NCBI RefSeq assembly: GCF_001949145.1 | Contig: NW_019091389.1 | Coordinates: 720,313-784,312, forward strand | DNA from: Acanthaster planci | Lineage: Eukaryota; Echinodermata; Asteroidea; Valvatida; Acanthasteridae | Length of the DNA stretch: 64,000 bases | Direction of reading: 5' to 3' | Part shown: positions 24,139-36,600 of the stretch, piece by piece | Numbering within the stretch: the first letter of the stretch is position 1 | Layout of the letters: each line of letters begins with the position of its first letter | The notes under the pieces: generated by a model | Seen by the model: the letters and a program-made list of their open reading frames with translations, nothing else | Databases searched by the model: none | Told to the model about the DNA's origin: nothing | Program-made: the position numbers and the translations under genes

Positions 24139-27100
24139 TATAATTTTGGTATAACTTTGCGCACGCCCCAGGGAGTTAGGCTAAAAGGAACTGGACACTC
24201 AGACTTTTCTTCCCTAAAAATACGGACGATGATGCTCCGAGGGTATCCATGCCCGTTGAAATATTCATCATGACACAAAAATAAGTCTTCAATGCGAAAT
24301 ATCGGGCTAGGCACGCTTACTGCGACAACACGTCGTACGAATTAAATAAAGCATAAGCCACCTCGAGCCTTGAACGTGTAGCTAGCATTATGTTTGCAAA
24401 GACGAGTTACTCGAAATACGATCAATTTCGACTGATCACGTTGGACGGCACCTCAACAATAAAGCTCCCTTAAATCAGGCATTGCTGCCGAACACAGGCT
24501 CGTTTTCTAAGAGTAGTCCCAGGCGAGTTACTATACGGAGGACTCGCCCTATTTGCAAGAAATAAAAAGTCGAATAAAAGAGTGCAGCTAGTGAACCGAA
24601 CTAATGAATTTATCTTAAATTCTCCGCAGAACACTCTGCAACACATTACGGCGTCAGTAGCGTACCTTATTGCATTAACCGAAAACTAACCTTAGAAAAA
24701 AGTTTGCACTGCGCTGAACGGGCTGAACAACAGAAACAAGAACACCGGAGAAATAAAACAACGCTGTATTATACTAGAACATCTCCTGGGAAATATTAAA
24801 CACGTTAGCATAGTATCAGCAACGACGAGACTTATGACCTAGGTTACCAAGCAACGATCGAACTTGAATCGTCGCAAGGACAGCTAGAATGTTTCGGAGT
24901 TGATATTTCTGCTGGAAATTATGAAAGATCTGAGATATTCACTGACTGTTGGGGGACGAGATTGGACAAGTGAAAGAGCTTTCGTATTAACATGATGACA
25001 TAGGCACATTAAACAGGGTAAGTAGTGTGACGCCTCAAGACGCACATACATTTACACCTATTCATGTACATTGGTAAGTCACGGCCTTGCACACCACACA
25101 CAACTTGAGCTTAAGGCAGATGTCAAGTCATATTATCGTCAGTCCAGAATCTATTCGGACATTCCACAAGGCACAATCTTACAACAGGACCCCCAGTGAC
25201 GTATGTGCAGGTGTGTGTTCGACTGTACTTCTCTCCCGAGTCCGATTCACTTGAGAATAGTCTCAATCATTCGCCTTGTTAAACTATAGTCACGCCTTAT
25301 CGCACACGTTGCATTTTGGGTTGAATTCCGAGTGTTTCATGTCTGAGTTTGGATGAAGGAGAGAGAAAGAGTTCATTAATAATGCAAACAAAATCTGCGC
25401 CATCGATCTACATGTATACTACAGATAGCAGGGGGAGTGGGCTGCGAGTACCTGTGCGTTTCCACGCCATTTGCTTGTCAAAACACACTTGCTTCAAAGG
25501 CAAACATGTTAACCACAATTACTTGTTTACTGTAACACTACGATGAATAATAGACAGAACACGACCCGCTACGGGCAATATGCAATACAAATAATATCAT
25601 ATGTAAATACATGTAGTAAGGCAATTATAGACTGGGCATGCACTTGCCAGATTATTAAGCGTACAGGCGGTGTAGAATACAACATGGGAGAATGTGTGAG
25701 GTTGGAAATAAAAGTGCATTGATTACACGTCCATCCTGGTAGATATTCAAACAATCTTCTTGACAGGTATGGGCCTACAAATACAGAGGTCAGCAAATAA
25801 ATTACTTTTGACTTGCTACGAGCAAAGGGCTTGCATGTGTGCGGGTTATGTGTGCCGACAATGCAAATAGACTTGTGTTCTTAAATAACCGAACTAGGAA
25901 CGAAATGCAACAAATAAGAACCACTGTAAAATATCCCTCACTTTATGTATCCAAACCGTCTAGACCCCCTAAGATATTGAATATTGATGGTTATATTTTG
26001 GTTTCACTATCTGGGGACACTAACGGTGTCCTTGATGAACAGTATATCGCACATATAAATCCAAGAATATATTGTCTGAATGCATTGTGTAAGGATTGAT
26101 ATTTTTTTTGCTCCAGGTTGACTCATAATTGCAACTACATCATTACCTGGATCACAATTTGCTTTAATAATCACAGGGCGGATTAACTTAATCTGTCAGT
26201 AATCAGTCCGGGTAACAACAGACAAGATCGCTTTCTAAACCTTTCATCGATGATGACTAAAAGGAAGATTCACGGAAGGAAGCAATGCATGACCCATGGC
26301 TCCAAGGTCAGCAGAAAGAGTAAAACCAGCTAATTTCCACCGCAACCAGTGTGCAAAATGAACTGGGGCGGTTAGCCAAACATGGTTCCAAAATGAAGCA
26401 ATTATTCATATTAAGCCATATCTGATCGCCAATTTTGCTTTTCTTTTTTGCATGTTTTTAAATCAATACTTTTCTTAGAGCTTGTGTATTTCTAGCGAGC
26501 ACGTGAAGTGAAACAAAATAAGGAATCAAGGAAGAGAAAAAAGATACAGGATAAGCGTAACTAATCAAACAGTGTTTGTTTCTCTAAATCCTGGATTACC
26601 TACAAATATAATCGACCCTCAGAAAAAATCAACCTTTATATTCTGCCAACCTTCATATTCAACGATACGACTCATGAAATTTGACGAGTTGAGAAATGAA
26701 CTTCGGTGTTTTCGCTGACCCGTGGAAGGAATAGTATCATAAAAAGCATGTAAATACAGCTTTGGAAGGTACAGATTACTCAGGAGCGAAAAGTATTGTG
26801 TTATTCAAGACGCAAATGGCAATCCGTCCTTTTGTGATTGTAAATTTAAAATTAAAAAACGCTCAACTGAAATTGATAACTTGGAAACAAAGAAGAGTAT
26901 GACATTAGAGGGTCAGGCTTTGTAACGAGCGTTTGCACTGTAAGCATATAATTCAATGTCTTAGATATTATTATACTTACCTTCGACTCGACTTTAAAGC
27001 TGCAGAACACGTTGTAAGCAAGGACTAAGTTTTGTTTGTTTGGGGCTTTCCAGTGCACTATTGCGATATCGTTGTCTGGTTCCCTAACACTACTTTACGT

Positions 27101-27440
27101 TTTGTGTTGTCTTCTGCTTTTTCCGCCTATATCGTTTAGCGCAGATTCGGACAGAACCCTTATACCGTCTCGGAACATAATTCAGTTCACCGATTTTTCT
27201 CGGGAAAAGTACACAACCCGAGGTGATTCGATCGATGTTGTAAAAACCGCAGTAATGGTGTAGAGGCATCCAGGATTTGGCATCGCCAATTGCAAAGCCC
27301 TTCATCCATGGACGAACTCGTGTATACACATTCAGTGGACTGTAATGCAGTAGATTCCGCACAAGGCCGCATGGGAAATCACGCCTGTTTGAAACTGGGA
27401 AAACGCGAGACCTCTTTGTGACGCGAGCGAACGCGTGAAA

Positions 27441-27458
27441 GAGAGAGAGAGAGAGAGA
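27441..27458. repeat. GA microsatellite
   Basis: An uninterrupted (GA)9 run. Confidence 0.9.
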
Positions 27459-28264
27459 CGTGACTGGAAGCCCTGATGACGCTGTACAAACACGAATTTC
27501 CCAGGCGTGATCCAAGCTCCAAGTTTAATTTGAAATAAATTGAGTCGTTACACGTCGATTTCTTCGGACCTATTCAAAATAAAAAAAATATGCGAACGAC
27601 GTGCTCACAACATAACCCTGGGCCACAAGTTATCCCAAACGAGCGAAGAAAATGTGATACGTTAAGGTGCCTTGCAACGAGTACGTTTTTTTCTTCGGTT
27701 CTGTATAGGCACGTGCGTTTCATGCTTTCTTACATGTATATCATGTACAAATTCAATTAACACTCTCCACAGCTCACAGGCATGCGGGGTCGAAATACTT
27801 GCATTTGAAAAGACGCTTTTAGTCGGGTAAGCTACTCTCTCATTGGAACGACACTTGTCAATAATTGCCTCAACTCGGTATTAAAAAGAATAATCTCACT
27901 AAACTTTGTGCTGTTCATTACGGCACAACAGTACAGTTGTATCGAAGGCCAACAAAGCGTGATTGATGAAGTAATTATTTTTATTATAGCTCCAGGTCTG
28001 AAACGGCCAGCACTTACTTCAGAACTAACAAAGCGATGTCGAGAACATTACAAACTGAACTGAACAGCTATTACACCATTTAATAAGCAAGGGGAAAATG
28101 GAATCCGGAAGACTACGCCACTTCACGTTTGTGCATTGCATCGATGTTGGACACTGACTGAAACACAGATGGGGAAAAGGGAGTTAAAAAGGTTCCCATG
28201 CCATCCTCTCAAAAAGGGCGGGTAATTGTTGAAGAATTTATCTTGACGAAATAATTTGCAACTG

Positions 28265-28489
28265 GGTCATTCCATGAGGTTTGGGCACAAGTAGTGACGA
28301 TGTCCATTGTTACGTGGGTTCCGTAAAAGTTAACAGCTATTTCCCTGCGTGTGGATTCAAAATTATTCATCTTGCAAGGCTAGATACAGAGGTGTGTATT
28401 ATTTTAACAGAGTAAATGACCCGTTCTGCCCAGTCACCCATGTAACAAGGACACCGTCACAAACTGTACCCTAAGCCCATGGAATGACC
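28265..28489. mobile_element. MITE-like element with GGTCATTCC termini
   Basis: This 225-base segment has ends in inverted orientation. The left reads GGTCATTCCATGAGGTTTGG, then GACGATGTCCATTGTTACGT. The reverse complement of the right reads GGTCATTCCATGGGCTTAGG, then GACGGTGTCCTTGTTACATG. The arms are about 55 bases and the centre is unpaired. It has no coding frame and the superfamily is unassigned. Confidence 0.75.
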
Positions 28490-29645
28490 TAACGATGGAC
28501 TCACTTATCGCTTAAAGCCACAACCCTTGAATAACATAACAGTATTCCAGTAGCAATATACCCGTGCATGCAAACGTGTACAAGATATGAAGAAAAAAAG
28601 ATGAACCCAACACAGCAGATATGACTGGCTCCAATTATCTCTCCTCTAATAAGTCGGCAGAACTGACACACCGCTTGTAATAATGCTGCGCTTGCCTCAA
28701 ATAACGCCTTGATCTAATTACGGAATGAAATTGTAGACCAACTGTCGGCAAACAGATGACCTACACAGGAGGAAAAAAGGCCATTTGGCTCGCCTTGCAC
28801 CGAGTCCTTGCCACTAACCTACAGTAATAAGCGATCGAACGCATTTGTTTTCCTCTCACAGATCGGCCATTTTTATTTTCAAACTCCCACCTTTCTTCCA
28901 AATACTGAGATGAAAAAGAACTTGTGCGTTAACTTACAGGTTCCCGGGCAGCAACAGAGATCGTGTCAGGTCTGGTGGACGTTTCAAAAGCGGGATTGCC
29001 ATGAAACATACTCTAGAATATCACACAATTGACAGGACTACATTGGATTGAAGATCAGGCATGCCTTACATGCGAAGAAGAGTTTACTTTTAAGCGTTCC
29101 ATCATTTACTTGAGAATAGGAGCGGAACACGCTACAAACGGAAATCAAATTACATGTACAACCTTGTGAATATCAAAATTCAACTTCCCACCGTCAGTAA
29201 TGAAGCTTAGAATAAGGCTGAATTTCCGGTTTGGTAATGACACGACAGCACAGTGTACACAAATGGAGCATCATCAACGGAACCATTATTACTCCATCAG
29301 CTTGGTTACCACCGCACAGTGCACTGGCATAAAATATGCCCAATACACCAACTCTAGACTAAGACATCTACATTCATTAGTTTCACGTGCATAACGCTAT
29401 TTACAAATTAAACAAGCATCTTCCCAAATGTACATAGCACACATTGTTGCGCGGGATAACCACGCTGGATTTCGGCTATGCGCGGCACCATCGGTATTGC
29501 GCATAATTAGCCAGTGCGGATAGTTGAGTGACGGAAGACCATTTATCTCTCTTGATCAGCCCATTAGCGTTACAACTTTTATCGTCTGAAGACGACCATG
29601 CCGGATGAAAGGAAATCGATAAGACTTACAGTGCCAGTCTGAGGG

Positions 29646-30020
29646 GTGATGTGACAAGGACCAATTAACAAATACAAAGCGAGGAACGTGGAACAGACGC
29701 TTCCAAACCTGAATAATCAGCCTGTCGTTATACATTCACATCAGAGAGAGGGGGGGGGGACAAAAACCGCCTCACGAATAATTAATAAAGACGGCTTGGA
29801 AATTACTTTCGGGGCTACTACGAATAAAACCACCACCGTGGTATAAGCACTTGAAATTAATTACAACAAAATAAAAGTGTGTCAGTGTGATGAGTAGTGA
29901 CAAAGACCAATGTACAAATATAAAGAGGGGAACAGAGAATCGACAAAAACACCAGAGTAAAGGCGCAGAAATAATCAGTAAAGACGGCTTGATATTGACG
30001 CATTCGGTTTCTGGAGTAAT
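29646..30020 (+). repeat. Imperfect local duplication
   Basis: GTGATGTGACAAGGACCAAT at 29646, continuing through an AACAAATACAAAGCGAGG block, is repeated about 240 bases later from 29886 as GTGATGAGTAGTGACAAAGA followed by a matching ACAAATATAAAGAGGGGAAC block. A second shared block, AATAATTAATAAAGACGGCT near 29777, recurs as AATAATCAGTAAAGACGGCT near 29970. Spacing differs by about 48 bases between copies, implying an indel after duplication. Confidence 0.6.
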
Positions 30021-31479
30021 GCAATTAACATTGCATTCTCACCAGTTTGAATTATTTCACGAAAAATAACGCCGATTTCCCTGCAGTTAACTGAAGAAAA
30101 ACCTTTTGAAACAGTGAATTTAAATAGTGACTTTTAAGCTACTTTCTACGCAGTGTATTAATTTTCCGAATAATTTGGTTTTAAATGCTTTAAAATCACG
30201 AAATCATTTCTGTTGTTGTGATTCCAAGAAACCGGTATTTGTTATAACACTTCGGGGTCCTGATTTTTCATGGCATGAAGCAAGATTGCGTTAAAACTTC
30301 CGTCACATGACAGTGCTTTGGGAGAGAAACATAACTTTACACGTTGTTCTAATAGTCGCTTCGAATGCAAGCAGAAGTCTGTGCATTCGACTGCATGTAC
30401 ATGTGCATGTAATGCAGTATCCACTCACTTTTAGCTTGGATTAAAAAACCGGCATTTGAATCTATACGCACACACATAAATTCTTCACTTCATGTTGCCC
30501 GGTACGCGGATTCAAGACATCCCTCAGAAGTTCGTTACTCAAGTAGGCCCTATCGCGCAACCTGAATACGGCAAAGCGAATGAACTTTTAAAGGAGTTCA
30601 AAGGTTCAAATTTAGTCGGAGGTAGGGGTAAACTTGTGCAAAATATTTGCAAAGACTTTGCATAGCAAATGGCATTAAGTACTGAGCTTGGAACTGTCTG
30701 ACGAGTCCTCCTGATTTATAGGCTTGCCCTGCTAGTTTTGAGACGTTGACTTTCCAACAAAGTGTAAATTCGGAATTTATTCGGCCCCCAAGAGAATGCT
30801 TTGTAAAGACAAGTTGAGCCTGCCTTCGACTGAGTGGAGTGCCGATTGAATCTGGAGGCGACCGAGGCCTTTCGTGATGAGGTGTTTTATCGATATTCAC
30901 GGTGTGTCAAAGTGAACAAGTTCCGTTTTGTGCCGCAAGGCGTAGCCGAGAAAAAAAAACTCGGGACTGGATAGGCTCGAGTTAATAATATCGTACTTGA
31001 CATGTTGCAGACAATAATTCTGGCGGATTTATGAGATTGGGCAAGTAGTGCATGGTGGTAAATGGCGTAAGTTCTGGTTGAAACGACTGTCACCCAGTTC
31101 AATTATTTTAGGAGTCCAGCGCTATTAAGGGAAAGCGGCTAAGGTAGAAAGATGATGGGTGTTGAGTGTTACAGTATTCCGAAGGTAAACCGGAATTAGC
31201 GCCCAAACTGTCTGAAGCGGGAGCCAGCATCTCCTTCGTGTTTTCCCTTCCAGAACACAGGCTCAACGGCACCTAACTGGATCCACAGCTATCAACTTTA
31301 GCATTCATGACAGGCTTGTCAGCCGAGTCTTCGTGCCGGGCAACTGGGAGAGTCACAAGGCTCAAATGATGAAGTCCCCTCCCTCCCCACATACAATTTA
31401 GTGGCAACATTTTACATCCATCAGTCTGGTTGCCAGCAGGGGCCTTTGCTTCCTCGACGCAACCACTTATCGGGTGTTA

Positions 31480-32015
31480 TTTTAGTTCGGGCTAATTATC
31501 CCTCTAATCCAATTTCAAGTCCGCTAATAGCTCGCCTGGGGACGTGCCCCACCAAAGACTTTTAAAATTCATTTACGCACATCCGGGATTACGCGGGAAT
31601 TTCCCGTAAAACTGGAAAACAAGACTACTGGTTACAAATTGTATAGAATAGGCACGATTCCAACGAGGCAAATACGCACTCAAAGATTCTGAAGTCAATA
31701 CACGCATTACCGATAATTCATGTAGCTGTTTCTGAATGGCGTTCTAGTAAACGAATGTTATACGCGAGCCGGAGGAACTTGGAGGTGATTTAAAGATGAG
31801 AAGACGGGAAGCATGTGTGATTATTTTTGGGGGGCAATTTAATTAAGAAGAGGGGCTTTCCTCGGCGTGTTTTGCTAGTGACTTATTGGAGTCAGCTTTG
31901 TTAAAGCAATGCGTAATTAAGCTGCAGGGGGTGATTAACTGGCGCTAAAAATACAAACACATTACCTAATGACTGTTACATCACCGCTCGGCTAATTACT
32001 TGGGTTGAATTAAAC
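31480..32015. promoter_or_regulatory. Homeodomain-site-rich block, possible intronic enhancer
   Basis: About 0.9-1.4 kb past the copy A donor, this stretch has an unusual density of ATTA-core sites: GCTAATTATC near 31490, TTTAATTAAG near 31840, CGTAATTAAG near 31909, GTGATTAACT near 31932 and GCTAATTACT near 31990. They are separated by moderately GC-rich spacers. No open frame of interest is present. Enhancer function is inferred only from composition and position. Confidence 0.25.
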
Positions 32016-32868
32016 CTGTACACTGTTGCGGATTGAATTAGGTACAACCCTTTTTCAAGTTCTTGCTCACGGAGAACCATATAGACTATACTGCATCCAC
32101 CCTGTTGTCCCAAGTTGTTGATATTTCTGTTGATTTATTCAAGGCATGCATGGAAGTTGCAACGGTACCTTCTCGGTATGCACTCACTTATATTGTGTAC
32201 ATCTGTTTTCATTCGGTTGCTCCTGTGCGGTGGGGCACTTATGCTCGTCATCCGTCAAAGGTTGTTCTCTCTACAGTCCCAGTGCAAAGGCGGAATCAAT
32301 TCTAGAGGTTCGACAGGACATAGCCCCTTGACTAGCTCTATACATGCGCCTCGGTAAATAATCCCAATTTTCACGCATGAAGGCACGTAAGTACATTGTA
32401 CTGCCAAACATAAATACTCAAAACAGAAGTATGTCTGCTTCTGTCTACAAGCAATGTGTGTACAGAACGCAGAAATCGGTAGTACGCGCCATATTTTCCG
32501 CGTCGACACGAGTAGAACCGTATCTGGTGAAACCATGACAGAATGGAATTCGCACCAGGTTCTTTGTTCTGGCTGGTAAAAGGACCAGTTCGTTAGACAG
32601 GTGCTAAAAGGTTACAGGTTGCTGCAGTCAACACGATGTCGTAGATTCAGCGTCGCAAGTCAGTTTTAAATTAGAACAAGGGTTTTTGAAGGGGGAGCGC
32701 ATGTGCTTGTCTATAAACACCGCATTACCGGATAGGAATGGTGCTCTACTTTGAAGGTGTGGCATTGCATAAAAAAAACTGCCCATGGCACAATATTGTT
32801 AATGTCTCAAAGTAAAAAAAAAATAAAAAGCAAACAAATGTCCGGAATAAAACCGTGGAATGACTTAC

Positions 32869-33637
32869 TTCTTGCATTTGGCATAACGTAGTCCCGAAGC
32901 AACTTGTTTATATTTGACGGGTCTTCGATCTCTTCTTCCTTAAAGCTGACCGCCTCCGGGGTGCGAAAACCATTCTCAGCAAGACCAAAATATGCTGCCC
33001 CGGCTCCAAATTGGCAATCCCTGTAATTCGTGTCTGAATCTTCATACATGAATGCTGTGTGGTTCCAATTTTGATAAGTAAAGTAATCCCGTATGTACCT
33101 TGCCATTTTGGAAAATGGTCCCGACAAACGGGTTAAGGTTTTATATTCCAGCTTGTTATCATACCCAAGGGCCTGGCCCCCAACAGTCAATATGGGCACA
33201 CTCCAATGGGCTGAAAATCGACCGGTGGGTGCCATGGCGTACTCACAAACTGGACCGATAAACACATCGGTTAGATACTGGTATCTCAAGTCCACGGTGG
33301 ATATTTGAGTAACACCGCTGTCGCACTGGGAGTTGGTGTGAATAACGGAGACATTGAGAACCCCTGGCACGATCTGGTCGTACTTCTCCAGAGCCATGTC
33401 AAGACCCGGTGTCAACATCTGCTTGTAGTAAGGGTACTGCAGGTCTGTGGTCACCAGAGGCCAATCCGGCAGGAGCACGGCCATTGTAATTGTAACTTCC
33501 GTGTTGGCACGCGGTGGAGGTGGGGATCCATTTTGGGCGGTGGCAATCATCGGTCTTGTGACTGCGTACACGTACATAAAGAGAGGGACAAGCACCTTAG
33601 CGGTGGTCGTAAGCATTTGGCACTCCGTGGTACCCAT
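32869..33637 (-). CDS. NPR-type receptor, first coding exon, copy A
   Basis: This exon encodes the signal peptide and membrane-distal half of a natriuretic-peptide-receptor-like ligand-binding domain. The ATG at 33637 has G at -3 and +4, and an in-frame TGA lies about 33 bases upstream, so this start is well supported. Residues 13-27 are hydrophobic (signal peptide), followed by a Pro-rich linker (39-42). Landmarks are TMAVLLPDWP (51-60), YYKQM and DMAL (70-83), VDLRYQY (115-121), VFIGPVCEY (125-133), GRFSAHWSVPILT (139-151), ALGYD (156-160), WNHT (191-194) and RDCQF (206-210). These align over the whole length with vertebrate NPR-A/NPR-B. Cys105, Cys131 and Cys208 are spaced 26 and 77 apart, as in copy B. 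Sequons are at Asn95 and Asn192. The exon ends GCA AGA A with donor GTAAGTCA, phase 1, after 256 codons plus one base. Of the two copies it looks closer to the vertebrate receptors. Open frames on the opposite strand here are shadows. Confidence 0.93.
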
Positions 33638-36600
33638 TACGTTATATGTTGCGTCCTTGAATCCACCTCAACTCAGACGCACTATGAGTGCAACAACCCC
33701 GGTGCATGTGATCTCCCCTGCGATTTCGACTGAGCTTTCCCACCTTAAAAGAGAATCGAAATCTTCACAGCTTAGCAGAGGCATTGACGAGGTCGATTCA
33801 CCGGCAGACACTTTCACGACGAGCTTTATTGTTGGGACAGCTTAGGGGTATTACATCATAACTCACGCCATATGTTGTTGCAGAGCACCCACAACAAAGA
33901 TTTTTGATCCTTTGCCCATCGACGCTCAGGTGGTCACACAGTCAACCTCTCACCACTTGACTTGCTCGATGGCGTGTGTCCACGACTTCATTAGCAACAT
34001 ACGCACTGGTTACGGCTGAAGGAAGTGTACATGGAGATTCAGGAACACGACATGTTCACAATATAGAGCAAACACAATGTGCATGGCCTTCAGGAGCACC
34101 CACAGGCACGGATTCTGCGCGGTGGGAGCAGGGAGGCCCTCGGAATAACCAGGCAGCGAACCCACTCGAGTCAGTGTTGCTGTCATGACCCTAGCCCAGC
34201 AAATAGTGCACAGAGCAAAGCAACCGTACCAACTACGTGTTGCGCATATAGAGCATGCAGCGGGTGAGCTGACTGCACAGCTAGCTCGCTACGTTCTCTC
34301 TGCCACCACAGGTTGTCCAATAAATACACACGGAAGTAACAGCACCACGCTCTGCTGGTACTTGAGACTACAGTACATGTACCTATACAAGGCGAAGGCA
34401 CGAGCACGGTCCATTGCACTGATCATGCATCGAGGCTCACGATGACGTGGCCACGCCAGTCGAAGTGAAATTTCCAAAATGTTGTACTTTCAGCAGGCTG
34501 TTCAACACTTGCGTTTTGGATGCTCATAATTCCATGAAAAGGACACACCAGTCGTTTTGCATGTAAAAGGCTGACAGGAACGGACGCAATGTTTAGCCAT
34601 GGTTCAGCACATTTACGAAACCCAGCTAGTAGCAAGACGAAACTCTGTGAAATGAACGATGCACGGTTGAATAGCAGACCCTACTAAATTGGTTGAATGG
34701 ACTTTCATGAATTTGGCGATATCTGGAATTTGTGGGCTTGAATTTAGAATTTCGTATTCTTTCAAAATTAATAAAACAAAAAATAAAGGCAGATATACGC
34801 GTCCCAGGGTCACACGCATTGGGGGTGAAGTGGACTGTAAAGACTGGTTGTGTGCATCTTATTGTAATATTGATGAGGCGTGGTTGTAAATCGCCGCATA
34901 ACAAGCACGTCCGTTCTAACAGAGACAAGGTGCATTTTGACTAAAGCCGGCGACTGAATTAATTATGCTGGCCTTTGGGCGTCAGTAGACTTCAAACGCG
35001 CAATATGCATGATGTCCGTCTGTATTCGGGACAAATCCTGATCGCTGTGCCTTAACACAAAACTTAAAAAAAAAGCTCATTCCCAGTGGGCGGATTCCAC
35101 CTTCAGGTTTGGCTAAAAATCTTCGAGAAACTTGGCATGGAAATAAACGCCATGCCTCTGCATGTGAGTGCGTCTGTGAAATATCGTTTCAATCGGACAA
35201 ATTTACAGTTCGTATCCTTGAGCGTGTCAACCCATGATTAAGCACGGCCAACTGGAAACATTGACTTTTATGTCTTCACCTGTCTTGGATAAAAGTGAAC
35301 ATTTTGTGGGAACCGTATGTCTGACGTTCGTAAAACCTGATGTAAAAAAATTACTGCAAGACTTCAGCGGCAAAATCCTAACGCCTCTGCACAATACAGA
35401 AACCGAACCGAACTGGGTGAGAACCACATTTGGGACATCATTTTTCAATGGCTTAAAATCGTCCAGAAATTCGGCGTTGAATGCCGGTTCAAGATACTTG
35501 GCGTGACAGCGAACACAAACGTGAATTTGTGACGTCAGATCAAATACATTGAGAACTTGCAAAAGCTTAACACATTTCAACTTTAGCAAAATTTTCCTGC
35601 AAATCTTTCGTGACGTCAAATTCGCTTTCGCTTTTACATTCGCCTAAAGTATTAACTGGCCTGTAGTTGGCACGATTAAGTTTGTCTGCGTTCAGTTTTG
35701 AATATTTTCCACGGTGTCGTGTTGTCAGACATTACCTTGAAATAGGTTACTCTTGTAAGTTTTGGAAGGTAAAACCTTGATTTCATAACATGAATAAAAA
35801 AATGCACGAACTAATCACCGAATTCGAGATACGTAGGCAATCCGCTTGGAGCAGAAGCACCCCCTCATCGGTTGAAAAGAGCCATGGTAGTGGGAGTGTT
35901 CATTTTGCTGGTAGCGATGCGATCGTAACGCGTGCATTTCATATTCGTTCGTAAACCAGCGAAGTTCAGTTCAGACCAAAGGATCCTCTGTTGCTATGAA
36001 AACTACACCCTTATTTGGTCCAGCTCGAGGCTCACAACCGTTATTTTGAAAAAAAAGGGGGCCGAGGTCTAAGGTTATCACCCTGAATACCACATCGGAT
36101 TCATCTCTGCCAATGAATGGCTGATGCCGAGGAGACTGTCCAACTGGCCCGGAGAATCGGAGTTATTTCTATGCATATAACAATTCTTTTTAGGGACATT
36201 TATGTTCTCGACTAGATCCCGGTTACATCATGGCAGATCTAAGTGGCGAGTTTGCGTACTATTTTCCAATGTGTCTCGGCTCAATTGAATTGAGACTTGC
36301 TCGCGTCTTTAAGTTCCCGGCAAAAATAAACCAAGTGTGAAACATGAACAGCAAAAGTGGACAGTTGTTTTGAAGATAGGCAGGTGTAGGTAACTGTACA
36401 AGTGGACAACTCTATGAAATTCTATTGACATAATTATGATTGGGATTTTTTAATTCTGGCGTTTTACGGCGAATGCTGAAACCCCTAAACGCAGCTAGCT
36501 ACATGCATTCAGATGGTACCACTGCGGCGTGTCATTGAAAACTGCCGGTATCTCCTTCATTAATCTTGCATCAAATTCATTAGAACGGCAGCTCCCCAGC

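Larger units (their letters stand above)
8089..32868 (-). other. Probable intron between NPR exon 1 (copy A) and exon 2
   Basis: If copy A splices to exon 2, this is a 24.8 kb phase 1 intron with donor GTAAGTCA at 32868 and acceptor CAG ending at 8089. No recognisable exon of the NPR family lies inside it. It contains MITE-like elements at 8637, 20840, 23676 and 28265, a local duplication near 29.65-30.0 kb, short-motif repeats near 21.9 kb, microsatellites and a homeodomain-site-rich block at 31.5-32.0 kb. Two weak exon candidates for an unrelated plus-strand gene lie at 18.3-18.9 kb. Confidence 0.6.

Noticed and set aside
33093-33845. Long plus-strand open frames opposite NPR copy A (and likewise 54937-55341 opposite copy B)
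   Set aside because: They are antisense shadows of strongly conserved minus-strand exons and their translations resemble no family.
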